Below are positions 9,799-19,333 of a DNA stretch of 58,299 nucleotides, in pieces. The notes below the pieces were generated by a model, which saw nothing but the letters and a program-made list of their open reading frames with translations, ran no database searches and was not told the DNA's origin. Position 1 is the first letter of the stretch; the number at the start of each line of letters is the position of its first letter. A program made the position numbers and the translations under genes. The stretch spans positions 1-58,299 of the forward strand of contig JAGOMP010000011.1 of NCBI GenBank assembly GCA_017993505.1, in the 5' to 3' direction. The DNA comes from Planctomycetota bacterium. Its GTDB lineage: Bacteria > Planctomycetota > Uabimicrobiia > Uabimicrobiales > JABWCH01.

Positions 9799-9885
9799 AA
9801 AATTAAACTAAAGGGAAAAACATTAGTTATAAGCAATTATATTATATAAGGAAAAGAAAATTAGACTAAAGGAAAAGAAATCATA
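9799..9885 (-). repeat. Tandem copy of the histidine kinase 3' end
   Basis: The bases at 9857-9884, which include the stop and last codons of the kinase gene (reading ISFPLV-stop on the minus strand), recur with changes at 9799-9826, 58 bases away. The copy lies downstream of the gene and keeps a TAA at the equivalent place. Confidence 0.7.
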
Positions 9886-12800
9886 AATGTAGTTCCTTTT
9901 TTTTCTTCGCTTTCTATTTGAATATTAGCTTGCATATGTTGTAACGCTTCATAAGCAATGGCAAGCCCTAATCCAAAACCATAAGATTTTGTAGTATAAT
10001 TTGGTTGAAAAATTTTCTTTTGTTCTTCTGAAGACATGCCACAGCCATTGTCTTTAATATATACTTGGATGTGCGTGTCTGTTAGATTTGTATAGAACGA
10101 AATTTTTTTATCTATTTTATCTAAAGATTGTTGTGCATTTAATAGGAAATTAAGAAAAATTTGTTGCAATAGTTTTGATTCTGTATTGATTTTTACATTT
10201 TCTAAAGGGAGTTGTACATCAAATTGTATGTTATCATGTTCAAAAGTATATGCAAGTTCATCTTGGCATTGTTGTAAAATAGGTAAAAGAGGTTGTGGCG
10301 AAAGTTCTGGATTTTTAAACTTTGCATAATCAAAAAATGCTTTGATAGTATTTGTAATTTTTTCAATAGATTTTAAAATTGTGGCAATGCTTTTTTGAAA
10401 AACTTGTGGAAATTGGGGCGACTGGTTTGTATAGCTATGTTCTAAATATTGAATAGAAAGTTTAATAGGTGTGAGTGGATTTTTGATTTCATGTGCAATT
10501 TGTCGTGCCATTTCTTTCCATGCTGCATTTTTTTCAGCTTCAACTAATTGTTTTCTGCTAGAATCTAAATCTTTTGTCATTTGGTGGAAAGAGTCAAAAA
10601 TTTGTCGAAATTCATCTTGTTTTGTATGGGGTAAATCAATATGTAAATTTCCTTCTGATACTTGATGAATGGCGTGTAATAAATGTGTTAAAGGGCGACT
10701 AATTTGGTGTGCAATTGCAAAGCTAACAAGGATGATTAAAATGAAAAGCAAAGTATATATTGTAAGTAACGTAGCAATAATTTCTGCATTGGAACGTTCT
10801 AATTCTTCTTGTTGAAAAATCATAGGAATGCTAATAATTCCTACAATTTCTAGATTATCTACTTTAGAGACTATCGATTTATATCCTACAATATATTTAT
10901 AATTTCCAATAGTTTCTAATGTTATGTGCACATCTTTTTTTTGTTGTATCAATTGAATAATGATTTCGTCTGAGATTGTTTTTGAAAAAATTCCAGTATC
11001 AAAAAGTTCTCTACGTGATGTACTATGTAAAGAAGGTGCATCATGAATAGAAGAAATATGGTAGTAATTTAACATTTGTTGGTGATTTTCTTCCCATATT
11101 TTACAATAATAGTCATCTAATTCCATTGATTCGGAATCGTCATCCCAGAAAAAAGAAAATTCTGTTTTTTTTTCATTTTGTGGTAAGACAACTTCTTCTT
11201 GCAAATCTTTTTCTGCTGTTTCTAAATATTGAACGATATTTTTTTGATAGCTTTCCCATAAATAATTCATAACTTTTTGTTTGCTAATAGTAATGATAAA
11301 TAAAAGCGGAAGTAAAGAGATAATGAGAAAACACCAAAATAATTTATATTCAAAAGGAATATATGATATAAATTTTTTTGTTTGAAGAATTTTCCAAATA
11401 TATAAGGGAATAAATAAAAATAGAAAAATAGTAAAATGGAATTGTAAATAGTAAAAAATAATATTGATCCAAGTAGGGCGAGGATATCCAATCAATCCAA
11501 TAGAATTTTGTTTTGTTCTTTGAAAATAATAATTGTCATATTCTACTTGATTAATAATTTCTTGTTTCCAAATTTCTGGCATTTGAGAAGACAATTCAGG
11601 CAATGTATGATTTTTAGATAAAAAAGGATTGTTTGTTGTTTTTAGAATTTTATCTTGAAAATTTGCCAATAATAAAGGAGTGTTGTTTTTATCTTTTTTT
11701 TGTGAAAAAAAATCTGGTAATGGTAATGTTTTAGCTAACTCTGGATAACGAATGATGATGGCAATTTTCCCAATCATTTTATCCAATGTACTATGAATGG
11801 GAATAATTCCTAAAAAGAATGTTCCATTTTCTATTTGAAATTGCTCTAAAATTGTATTTTCACCTATATTATTAATTTTTGACATAACATGAAAATCATA
11901 GGAAAAACTATTTACCATATTTAAAGAAAATTGAGAAATTCTTTGTTTTGTATTATAAATCTGTATGTCAATATTACTAAATCTAGTAAAAAAATCAGAT
12001 TGTGTCCAAATGGAAATCGCTAAATCTTGTTGTTGATTTTCAATGGCATGTTTGATTTCTAAACTTTGTTCTAAATATTGAGCGATATCTAATAAAGGTA
12101 TGAAAATATAATCTTCGTATCTTGTATATTTGTTTGAGTTATCTTCAATCATAGCACGCATTTTTTGTTGTGAAGAATGGACTAGAATAGGAAATAAAGA
12201 TAATGTAATGAATGCAAATAAAATAAAGTGTCGTAAAAGTGTTTTTTTAGTAAATCGAGTAGTTAATGCTATATGAAAAATAAAAATGCTAGGAAATATA
12301 TGAGAATTTTGGTAAAGATTAGATAAAATATAAAATATAACAATACTAAAAATATGATGCAGATATGGACATTGTGTCTGTGTATGAAAAAAAAGATAAT
12401 ATTTTCGAAAGATAAAATACAATGTCATAATACAACAAAAAATAGCTAAATATAATGTAATAGTTTCATATGTGGGCGAGATAATGGCAGAATCAAATAT
12501 GTAAAAATTGATAGATTGTATGATCGAATGAATAATCCCAACAATATAGGAATACGAATAATATAAAAAAATTGTGCAGAGGAAGGCAAAAAAGATATAA
12601 AATCGTTGTTTTTTATTTTTAGGAAAAATAGAAATCATAATATGAAATATATAGGCAATCGTTGCAAATAAAAGAGTAGTAATCAATATATCATAGAGTG
12701 TTTTACTCCAAGGTAAATGGATAGAAATAAAAATATCATTTGCATGAATATCAAAAGGCAGTATATATTCTACAAAATTACAATAAAACATTATATGACG

Positions 12801-13343
12801 TAAAAAAATGAGAGCAAGAATAAATATAAAAATATTTTTTACATTATGATATTTATAAATATATAAAAAGATATAAAAACAAACAATCAATAGAAAACAG
12901 CTAAAAGCAAAAAGAGAATGTTGAAAAAATCTGTTTTGTAAATTTTGCAATGTAGTTTCTTTAGGAATAGGAATCAACTCGATCGTTCCTAGATATGTTT
13001 TATTGTTAGAATACAATAATTTTTTTGTAGGGCCTATATCGTGGATATTATCATATATTTTTATATCTTGTAAATCATATTTTTGTATTAATTTTTTAAT
13101 AAAATTAAAATTTTTTAAATAATAAATAGAAATCGGAGAATTTGTCTCTTTTTCTAAAAATTCTTGTTGAATGGATTGAAATGATTGATCTAATATTTGG
13201 TTCACATATAATGACCAGTTATTTTCTATTTTATTTGAAATATTTTTATAATATATAATAAATCCAATTTGTATAAGAATATATAATAAAAAAAATAATA
13301 AAATTTGTTTTTTTTTCGTAAAGTTTTTCATAGTCCTAGCCAT
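9861..13343 (-). CDS. Large NtrY-like transmembrane sensor histidine kinase
   Basis: A 1160-residue membrane histidine kinase. An N-terminal membrane anchor and a multi-helix membrane region occupy roughly the first 380 residues, followed by a predicted extracytoplasmic region, further membrane segments and a second extracytoplasmic stretch. A HAMP linker lies at about 870-922 (QISRPLTHLLHAIHQVSEGN). The phosphoacceptor is His951 in IAHEIKNPLTPIKLS, a form typical of the NtrY group. The ATPase motifs are NGCGMSSEEQKKIFQP and SYGFGLGLAIAYEALQHM. No response regulator is adjacent, so its partner is unknown. It may start at the fifth residue (ATG at 13331), which has AGGA just upstream. Its 3' end is duplicated downstream. 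The ligand is unknown. Confidence 0.88.
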   Translation of the reverse strand: MARTMKNFTKKKQILLFFLLYILIQIGFIIYYKNISNKIENNWSLYVNQILDQSFQSIQQEFLEKETNSPISIYYLKNFNFIKKLIQKYDLQDIKIYDNIHDIGPTKKLLYSNNKTYLGTIELIPIPKETTLQNLQNRFFQHSLFAFSCFLLIVCFYIFLYIYKYHNVKNIFIFILALIFLRHIMFYCNFVEYILPFDIHANDIFISIHLPWSKTLYDILITTLLFATIAYIFHIMISIFPKNKKQRFYIFFAFLCTIFLYYSYSYIVGIIHSIIQSINFYIFDSAIISPTYETITLYLAIFCCIMTLYFIFRKYYLFFHTQTQCPYLHHIFSIVIFYILSNLYQNSHIFPSIFIFHIALTTRFTKKTLLRHFILFAFITLSLFPILVHSSQQKMRAMIEDNSNKYTRYEDYIFIPLLDIAQYLEQSLEIKHAIENQQQDLAISIWTQSDFFTRFSNIDIQIYNTKQRISQFSLNMVNSFSYDFHVMSKINNIGENTILEQFQIENGTFFLGIIPIHSTLDKMIGKIAIIIRYPELAKTLPLPDFFSQKKDKNNTPLLLANFQDKILKTTNNPFLSKNHTLPELSSQMPEIWKQEIINQVEYDNYYFQRTKQNSIGLIGYPRPTWINIIFYYLQFHFTIFLFLFIPLYIWKILQTKKFISYIPFEYKLFWCFLIISLLPLLFIITISKQKVMNYLWESYQKNIVQYLETAEKDLQEEVVLPQNEKKTEFSFFWDDDSESMELDDYYCKIWEENHQQMLNYYHISSIHDAPSLHSTSRRELFDTGIFSKTISDEIIIQLIQQKKDVHITLETIGNYKYIVGYKSIVSKVDNLEIVGIISIPMIFQQEELERSNAEIIATLLTIYTLLFILIILVSFAIAHQISRPLTHLLHAIHQVSEGNLHIDLPHTKQDEFRQIFDSFHQMTKDLDSSRKQLVEAEKNAAWKEMARQIAHEIKNPLTPIKLSIQYLEHSYTNQSPQFPQVFQKSIATILKSIEKITNTIKAFFDYAKFKNPELSPQPLLPILQQCQDELAYTFEHDNIQFDVQLPLENVKINTESKLLQQIFLNFLLNAQQSLDKIDKKISFYTNLTDTHIQVYIKDNGCGMSSEEQKKIFQPNYTTKSYGFGLGLAIAYEALQHMQANIQIESEEKKGTTFMISFPLV

Positions 13344-13463
13344 TCAACAAATAAAAAATTATTCTTAATATAATAGAACAAAATAGAAAAAGACTTGTAA
13401 AATTTCTTTTTTTAAGCTAAAATGTTAGCATTACCTATGTTGTCCTTTTTTAAGGTATTTTTT

Positions 13464-15083
13464 ATGAAATTATATAGTATTTTTTTCCTTTTTGTTCTTT
13501 GCATATTGTCATTATGTGTGCAAGGTCAAGAAGAAAAAGCTTTATTAATGGAAATAGATAGCAGTCGCTCTTCTGAATTATTTTCAAAAGATTCTTTTGA
13601 ATGCGATGGTATTTCCTTTACAATAGAACCAGTTGTTTCTTATGAGGATCGTGGTTCTCAATGGGTTTTAGGCACCCCAAAAACAAACGTTGAAATCTCT
13701 GCTTGGGATCTTGCTCATAAAGTCGTCAGTGAAAATGAATATGTTCTTTATGCAGAACCAGAATACACTGATGTCACATTATATTATCCAGAAGAAGAAG
13801 AGCAAGAAACAAAAGGAAGCTTTTCTAACGATTGGTCTTATCCTAAGCCAACAGTATTTGCTTGGCACCAAGGAATTAATTTTTCTCAATTGTTGGCTGC
13901 TCGTCAACCAGAAGTAACTGGGCAGAAAGTTCGTATTATTCATTTTGATACAGGATATGATCCAGCCCACACAACGACTCCTAAAAATTTACGAACAGAT
14001 TTACAAAGAAATTTTATTAGTGGAGAAAATGAAAATTCTGCTGTGGACATTGGGTCTACAGGACTACTCAATCAACCAGGTCATGGAACAGCAACAATCG
14101 CTATCTTAGCAGGCAACATAGTTTCACGCCCACAATATAATTTTCAAGGTTATTTAGGTGGTGCACCTTTTGCTGAAATTGTTCCTGTTCGTTTATCAAA
14201 AAGTGTGATCCTTTTTAAATCTAGTGCTTTTGTAAAAGCATTAAAATATGCAACAGATATTAAATGCGACGTGTTGAGCATGTCTATGGGAGGTGTAGCT
14301 TCCAAAGCATGGGCAGATGCCGTTAATGATGCTTATGACAAAGGGCTTGTTATGGTAACTGCTGCTGGTAACAACATAGGTAAAAAACCAACAGTTCGTG
14401 TTGTATATCCTGCACGTTTTCATAGAGTGATTTGTGCATGTGGTATTACATATGACAACACTCCTTATTACAAATACGGTTTGCTTAGTACTAAAATGCA
14501 AGGAAACTGGGGTCCACCTTCTGTGATGACATCTGCTATTGCATCCTACACACCTAACATATCTTGGGCTCAACTCAATGGCGGTGATGCAATTAGTTTA
14601 GCAGGTGGTGGCACATCTTCAGCAACTCCTCAAATAGCTGCTGCAGCTGCATTATGGCTACAAAAATATCATAACCAAACATATTCTCATCCTTGGAAAA
14701 AAGTCAATGCAGTACGCCATGCACTTTTTAGTACAGCAAAAAAATCTTATGCAGATTCTAAAAAATATTATGGAAATGGCGTTTTACAAGCCAAGAACGC
14801 TTTATCTGTAGCACCTCTAACGAACACAGCACCATTACCAAAAGATAAAGTCAGTTGGCCCATTTTCACTCTTCTTTTTGGTTTAGATAGTAATTCTGAA
14901 CAAGCAGCTATGTTCGAAGTGGAACTTGCCCGCTTAGAATATGAAGATGAAACATTACAAAAACTCGCTGACATATTTGAAGAAAAAGGCACATTAACTA
15001 AAGCTCAAAAAGAAGAATTTAAAACAGCTATCTTAAACAATCCAAATGCTTCTGATGAATTGAAAAAATTCATCAACAAATAA
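13464..15083 (+). CDS. Exported subtilisin-like serine peptidase (S8 family)
   Basis: A secreted protease of 539 residues. The signal peptide is classic (MKLYSIFFLFVLCILSLCVQ, ending near GQ). The catalytic triad is visible: Asp in IIHFDTGYDP (residue 162 from this start), His in PGHGTATIAILAG (207), and Ser in GGTSSATPQIAAA (385). About 100 residues between signal peptide and catalytic domain may be a propeptide. The C-terminal tail of about 90 residues is charged, with a helix-like LARLEYEDETLQKLADIFEE stretch. An upstream ATG at 13422 would give a longer N-terminus, but AAGG lies about 10 bases before 13464 and the signal peptide starts there. It ends at a strong terminator. Its substrate cannot be told from the sequence. 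Confidence 0.92.
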   Translation: MKLYSIFFLFVLCILSLCVQGQEEKALLMEIDSSRSSELFSKDSFECDGISFTIEPVVSYEDRGSQWVLGTPKTNVEISAWDLAHKVVSENEYVLYAEPEYTDVTLYYPEEEEQETKGSFSNDWSYPKPTVFAWHQGINFSQLLAARQPEVTGQKVRIIHFDTGYDPAHTTTPKNLRTDLQRNFISGENENSAVDIGSTGLLNQPGHGTATIAILAGNIVSRPQYNFQGYLGGAPFAEIVPVRLSKSVILFKSSAFVKALKYATDIKCDVLSMSMGGVASKAWADAVNDAYDKGLVMVTAAGNNIGKKPTVRVVYPARFHRVICACGITYDNTPYYKYGLLSTKMQGNWGPPSVMTSAIASYTPNISWAQLNGGDAISLAGGGTSSATPQIAAAAALWLQKYHNQTYSHPWKKVNAVRHALFSTAKKSYADSKKYYGNGVLQAKNALSVAPLTNTAPLPKDKVSWPIFTLLFGLDSNSEQAAMFEVELARLEYEDETLQKLADIFEEKGTLTKAQKEEFKTAILNNPNASDELKKFINK

Positions 15084-15130
15084 TAATATTAAATATAAAA
15101 TAAATTACAAATAATATTGAATATATAATT
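15072..15130 (+). repeat. Possible degenerate copy of the peptidase 3' end
   Basis: ACAAATAATAATATTAAATATAA around 15076, which contains the stop codon, recurs in similar form about 31 bases later (ACAAATAATATTGAATATA). The sequence is low in complexity, so this is weaker than the other tail copies. Confidence 0.4.
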
Positions 15131-15148
15131 AACTTACACATTTCAAGG

Positions 15149-15180
15149 CATTCCATGCGAAAGCATGGAATGTTTTTTTT
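15149..15180 (+). terminator. Rho-independent terminator after the peptidase gene
   Basis: A perfect 10-bp stem (CATTCCATGC at 15149-15158 with 15163-15172) with a GAAA tetraloop is followed by eight T. The T tract overlaps the stop codon of the convergent alr gene. Confidence 0.93.
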
Positions 15181-16351
15181 ATGAATTTAAATAACTGACA
15201 AATCGAACAATCTCATTATGTTTCCAATAGATTCTAGGAACGCGTCGGCTAATTCCTGAAGTAATTTCATAGGAAATAGTTCCATATAAACTAGCTAAAT
15301 GATCTACAGTAATTTCATGATTTCCTTGTGTACCAAATAAAACAACTTCATCACCTAAATGAGGATCAGGAATTCCCGTGATATCAATCATGCATTGATC
15401 CATACAAATAGTGCCAATCACAGGTACAATTCGATTTCTATACAACATTTGAGTCTTGCCAGAAAGAAGACGACTATAGCCATCAGCATATCCTACAGGA
15501 ATAGTGGCAATCGTAGTTCCTTTTTTTGCAATATATTTTTGACCATAGCTCACGCCACAATCTTTATCCAGCTTTTTAATGTGAATAATTTTTGCTTTAA
15601 ACGTCATCACAGGACGTAAATTAAAATTTTTATGATGTACAGAGGGATCTGGATAGATACCATATAAAATAATTCCAGGACGAACCATATTTAAATATGT
15701 TTCAGGGAATTCTAAAATCGCAGCACTATTGGCAATATGTCGAAATGGAATATTGACTCGATTTTGTTCTAATTGTTGTATAACCCATTGAAAACGCTCA
15801 AATTGTAAATGTGTAAAACTTTTATTTTCATCATCAGCCGTAGCAAAATGAGAAAAAATTCCCACGATTTTTACATATGGTAATTTAGAAATGTGAATAA
15901 TTTCTTTAATTGTTTGTTCACTTACTGGAAAGCCTAAACGAGACATCCCTGTATCAATTTTTATGTGAATATATGCAGTTTTTTTTAAAATTTCTGCAAT
16001 TTTAGAAATTTGTAAAGCTTGAATATGCAAAGTGACAGTTTGTTGTAAATTGCATTGAATGGCTTGGGAAATATAATCTTCTGTAATATTACCTAAAATT
16101 AAAATATCAATATTTGCATATAGAGGTCTTAATTCTAATGCTTCATTAATGGAAGAGACTGCCAATTGAAACGCACCTGTTTCTAACAATGTTCCTGCGA
16201 TTTCTCTTGCACCATGTCCATAAGCATCTGCTTTGACAACGGCTGCGATTTTTACATTATTTCCTATTTTTCGTTGTATTTGTTTGATATTAAATTCTAA
16301 AGCATCTAAGTCAATTTCGACCCATTTTGTTTCTTTAATATGGTAATCCAT
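15179..16351 (-). CDS. alr: Alanine racemase
   Basis: A 390-residue PLP enzyme that interconverts L- and D-alanine, supplying D-Ala for peptidoglycan. The PLP lysine is Lys40 in VVKADAYGHGA. The opposing catalytic tyrosine is Tyr269 in CGVSYGQKYIAKKGT, and PVGYADGYSR follows. The GTICMDQCMIDIT segment of the C-terminal beta domain is present. Length is slightly above the typical 360-380. It is convergent with the peptidase gene, and its stop lies in that gene's terminator. With murE in the window it completes a small wall-synthesis set, though the two are not adjacent. Confidence 0.96.
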   Translation of the reverse strand: MDYHIKETKWVEIDLDALEFNIKQIQRKIGNNVKIAAVVKADAYGHGAREIAGTLLETGAFQLAVSSINEALELRPLYANIDILILGNITEDYISQAIQCNLQQTVTLHIQALQISKIAEILKKTAYIHIKIDTGMSRLGFPVSEQTIKEIIHISKLPYVKIVGIFSHFATADDENKSFTHLQFERFQWVIQQLEQNRVNIPFRHIANSAAILEFPETYLNMVRPGIILYGIYPDPSVHHKNFNLRPVMTFKAKIIHIKKLDKDCGVSYGQKYIAKKGTTIATIPVGYADGYSRLLSGKTQMLYRNRIVPVIGTICMDQCMIDITGIPDPHLGDEVVLFGTQGNHEITVDHLASLYGTISYEITSGISRRVPRIYWKHNEIVRFVSYLNS

Positions 16352-16454
16352 ATATCTTTCTCGTTTTTGTTTATGTAATAAACAATCTTTGATTGTCTTA
16401 GTTGATAAAATATATCTTCATATTATACTACAAAGAAACATAAAAACAAAACAA

Positions 16455-16728
16455 GAATGAAAGAAATTTCTTTTGTAAAAAAATCATTCTAATATAAAAA
16501 ATTAATGAAATATATTTTGTAAAAAGCTATTCTAATATAAAAAATCAATGAAATATATTTTGTAAAAAGCTATTTCTAATATAAAAAAATCAATGAAATA
16601 TATTTTGTAAAAAGCTGTTTCTAAGGAAAAAATACATAAATAAAATTTATTTTGTAAAAAAATCATTCTAAGGATTCAAAAAATTAATGAAATGTATTTC
16701 GTAAAAAACCACTCCCAGGGATTAAAGA
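16455..16728 (-). repeat. About six tandem copies of the dprA 3' end filling the alr-dprA spacer
   Basis: Units of about 45 bp with the pattern ATcAATGAAATATATTTTGTAAAAAgct...TTCTAA run through the whole spacer. The last unit (about 16684-16728) is the coding end of dprA itself, reading GSGFLRNTFH-stop on the minus strand. The others are diverged copies downstream of the gene. Units 2 and 3 are nearly identical to each other, so amplification continued after the first copying. Confidence 0.88.
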
Positions 16729-17793
16729 AATCCATCCTTTGATTTCCATTTGAAATAAAACTTGATGAAGTTCACTATTGGACAAGTCCACATGATAAGA
16801 AAGAAAATCTAACGATTTTGGTACACTACTTAATACATCCCAAATTTTTTTTTCGCTTTCTGTCATTTCCTCTTCTATATTGTCTATTTGTGTTTCTGTA
16901 GATGTTTTTTTTACTAACGAAGATAAAGATTGAATTTCTTCTAAAATATCATCAATATTCGTCACTAATTTAGCACCTTGTTGAATCAATGAGTGTGGAC
17001 CTTGAGACAATATATTACTGATTTCACCAGGCAAAGCAAAAATTTCTCTTCCTTGTTCCAAGCCTACATGTGCTGTTATCAGTGCACCACTTTTTAATCG
17101 TGCCTCAATCACAATGATTCCTAAAGAAAGGCCACTGATAATTCGATTGCGACGAGGAAAATGCATTGGTAAAGGTTCTGTATAAAAAGGGTATTCAGAA
17201 AAAACAATCCCTTGTTGCATAATTTTTTGTGCATCTTTTTTATGCCAAGCAGGATAAATTTTTTCTAAACCACTTCCTAAAACAGCAATCGTACGACCGC
17301 CTGCTTCTAAAGCTCCTCTATGAGCTGCAATGTCAACTCCTTTTGCTAAGCCAGATACAATAGTAACTCCTCTTTTAGCTAATTCATAAGAAAATTGTTG
17401 TGCTTGTTGCAATCCATAGTAGGAAGCTTTTCTAGTTCCTACAATCGCAATTGCTTGTTCATCTTGTTTTAAATATTCACCACGACCGTATAAAAGAATG
17501 GGTGGATCATAAATATTTTTTAAAATATTAGGATAGGAATCTGCAGGCAAACAAAATAAAGAACTTCCTGTTTTTTCTGCTATTTCCAATTCTTTATCTA
17601 CGTTTTTCCAATCTGTTTTTTGCAAATTGTCAACATGGCGATTATGAATTCCAGGGATTTCAAGCAATTCTGTTCTAGGACAATCCCAAATACGAGAAAC
17701 ATCCTCTGAAAAATGATCTAATAGTCGTTTCCCTAAAATTGCACCGATTCCCTCTGTATACATCAGTCCTAAAACAACTCTTTGTATATTCAT
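16684..17793 (-). CDS. dprA: DNA-processing protein DprA
   Basis: A 369-residue DprA/Smf protein, which loads RecA on incoming single-stranded DNA during natural transformation and is widespread even in bacteria not known to be competent. A helix-hairpin-helix-like N-terminus (EIPGIHNRHVDNL) leads into the Rossmann-like core: AIVGTRKASYYG, VSGLAKGVDIAAHRGAL, TIAVLGSGLEKIYP, FPRRNRIISGLS and a final EQGREIFALPGE. A C-terminal winged-helix-like domain follows. Two ATGs are adjacent (17796 and 17793); the second is better placed behind AGGAG. Other competence genes are absent, though a PilB/GspE ATPase lies at 31662. Its 3' end is the source of the tandem repeat in the spacer. Confidence 0.93.
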   Translation of the reverse strand: MNIQRVVLGLMYTEGIGAILGKRLLDHFSEDVSRIWDCPRTELLEIPGIHNRHVDNLQKTDWKNVDKELEIAEKTGSSLFCLPADSYPNILKNIYDPPILLYGRGEYLKQDEQAIAIVGTRKASYYGLQQAQQFSYELAKRGVTIVSGLAKGVDIAAHRGALEAGGRTIAVLGSGLEKIYPAWHKKDAQKIMQQGIVFSEYPFYTEPLPMHFPRRNRIISGLSLGIIVIEARLKSGALITAHVGLEQGREIFALPGEISNILSQGPHSLIQQGAKLVTNIDDILEEIQSLSSLVKKTSTETQIDNIEEEMTESEKKIWDVLSSVPKSLDFLSYHVDLSNSELHQVLFQMEIKGWISLIPGSGFLRNTFH

Positions 17794-17796
17794 CAT

Positions 17797-18150
17797 ATGC
17801 TCCTTTGTCCATCAAATTATTATATATTTATATTGTGACAATGCATAGAAAGAAATAGTATGGAAAGAAACAAATATTATAAAAACAATATTAAGCAACA
17901 CAATATTTATGAATGAATTTATTTTATATTATATATTTGTATTGTAACAATATATAGAAAAAATAATATACAGCAAGTAAAACTAAATCTATGAATAAAA
18001 TTTAGTTTTTATTATATATTCATAGGATGACAACATATAGAAATTATATGGAAAAAGAGAAAATTAGAAATTATTATTGTATTGTTAAAAAAGAAATGAT
18101 ATAAAAAAAGATATTTTGTTTATTTTTTTAGAAAAAAGAGGTTATATTTC
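17797..18150. other. Divergent spacer between dprA and fba with three degenerate repeats
   Basis: No gene is present. Three degenerate copies of a block like TATTATATATTTATATTGTGACAA followed by ATATAGAAA begin near 17816, 17927 and 18011. Copy three ends in ATTATATGGAAA, like copy one. The fba promoter lies at the right edge. Confidence 0.6.
18077..18105 (+). promoter_or_regulatory. Probable promoter of the aldolase gene
   Basis: TTGTAT at 18077-18082 and TATAAA at 18100-18105 are separated by 17 bases and lie about 45 bases before the ATG. A plausible housekeeping promoter in AT-rich DNA. Confidence 0.45.
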
Positions 18151-19143
18151 ATGATCAATTATAAAGATTTAGGTTTTGTCAATACAAAAGAAATGTTCAA
18201 AAAAGCCATGGAAGGCAAATATGCTATTCCAGCATATAACTTCAATAATATGGAACAATTGCAGGCCATTATTATGGGATGTGGCATATCAGGTTCTCCT
18301 GTGATTCTTCAAGTATCTAGTGGTGCAAGAAAATATGCAAATGAAACACTCTTGCGTTATATGGGGCAAGGAGCTGTTGCAATGGCAAGAGAAGCAGGAT
18401 ATAACATGCCTATTGCATTACACTTAGATCATGGTGATACATTTGAACTCTGCAAATCTTGCATTGAGAGTGGTTTTTCTTCTGTTATGATTGATGGTTC
18501 GCACCATCCCTATGAAAAAAATGTGGAACTTACAGCCCAAGTAGTAGAATATGCCCATAAATATGATGTCACAGTAGAAGGTGAGCTTGGCGTATTAGCT
18601 GGTATTGAAGATGATGTACAAGCAGCAAAATCTATCTACACATCTCCTGACCAAGTGGAAGATTTTCTTAAAAAAACAGGCGTAGATTCTTTAGCTATTT
18701 CCATTGGTACTTCTCATGGTGCTTATAAGTTTAAACCAGAACAATGCAAACTCAATGAAGAAGGCGTGTTAGTTCCCCCAGAACTTCGTTTTGACATCCT
18801 TCGTGAAATAGAAAAACGAATCCCAGGATTTCCTATTGTACTTCATGGTTCAAGTTCTGTTGTACCTAAATATGTAGATATGATTAACAACTATGGTGGC
18901 AAACTAGATAATGCTATTGGCATTCCAGAAAGCCAACTCCGTGAAGCAGCACGTTCTTCAGTTTGTAAAATCAATATTGATTCTGATGGTCGTCTTGCTA
19001 TCACTGCCATGGTTCGTAAAGTTCTCATGGAAAAACCTGGAGAATTTGATCCACGTAAATATTTAGGACCAGCTCGCGAAGAATTAATGAATTTAATTAT
19101 TCACAAAAATGAAAACGTCCTTGGTAGTGCTCATAAAGCATAA
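18151..19143 (+). CDS. fba: Class II fructose-bisphosphate aldolase
   Basis: A 330-residue zinc-dependent aldolase that splits fructose 1,6-bisphosphate into dihydroxyacetone phosphate and glyceraldehyde 3-phosphate. Metal-ligand and active-site segments are visible: LHLDHGDTFELCK, VMIDGSHHPYEKNVELT, VEGELGVLAGIEDDV, ISIGTSHGAYKF, VLHGSSSV and KINIDSDGR. Length fits the class II group. GAGG precedes the start. It is a single-gene unit with its own promoter and a strong terminator. With pgi and the glycogen phosphorylase gene in this window it fits a glycolytic, glycogen-using metabolism. Confidence 0.95.
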   Translation: MINYKDLGFVNTKEMFKKAMEGKYAIPAYNFNNMEQLQAIIMGCGISGSPVILQVSSGARKYANETLLRYMGQGAVAMAREAGYNMPIALHLDHGDTFELCKSCIESGFSSVMIDGSHHPYEKNVELTAQVVEYAHKYDVTVEGELGVLAGIEDDVQAAKSIYTSPDQVEDFLKKTGVDSLAISIGTSHGAYKFKPEQCKLNEEGVLVPPELRFDILREIEKRIPGFPIVLHGSSSVVPKYVDMINNYGGKLDNAIGIPESQLREAARSSVCKINIDSDGRLAITAMVRKVLMEKPGEFDPRKYLGPAREELMNLIIHKNENVLGSAHKA

Positions 19144-19176
19144 AAAAAGGTAGGTAAATACAACCTACCTTTTTTT
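19142..19176 (+). terminator. Rho-independent terminator after fba
   Basis: A 14-bp stem (19142-19155 with 19163-19176, AAAGGTAGGT/ACCTACCTTT) with a 7-base loop ends in a T run directly after the fba stop. Confidence 0.93.
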
Positions 19177-19298
19177 ATAAAAAAGAAAAATCAAATGAAA
19201 GAATAAAGAAAAAAATGAAAGATGAAAAAAACGCATCTTTTATATAGATGTTTTACGAATTTTTTCTATATTTTTTCTTATTATTGTTCATTGCATAA

Positions 19299-19333
19299 AA
19301 AAATAGATTCCTTTTTGTCAGGAATCTATTTTT
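19299..19333 (-). terminator. Terminator hairpin at the end of the der-maf operon
   Basis: A perfect 14-bp stem (19299-19312 with 19320-19333) overlaps the last codons and stop of the minus-strand gene at 19326. Read on the minus strand it ends in T-rich sequence. Confidence 0.85.

Noticed and set aside
13422..13463. N-terminal extension of the subtilase from the ATG at 13422
   Set aside because: The ATG at 13464 has a ribosome-binding site and begins an ideal signal peptide; the extension would add a hydrophobic stretch before it.
16455..16728. Tandem units as a possible CRISPR array
   Set aside because: Units are adjacent without unique spacers, and one unit is the end of dprA; no cas gene is present.
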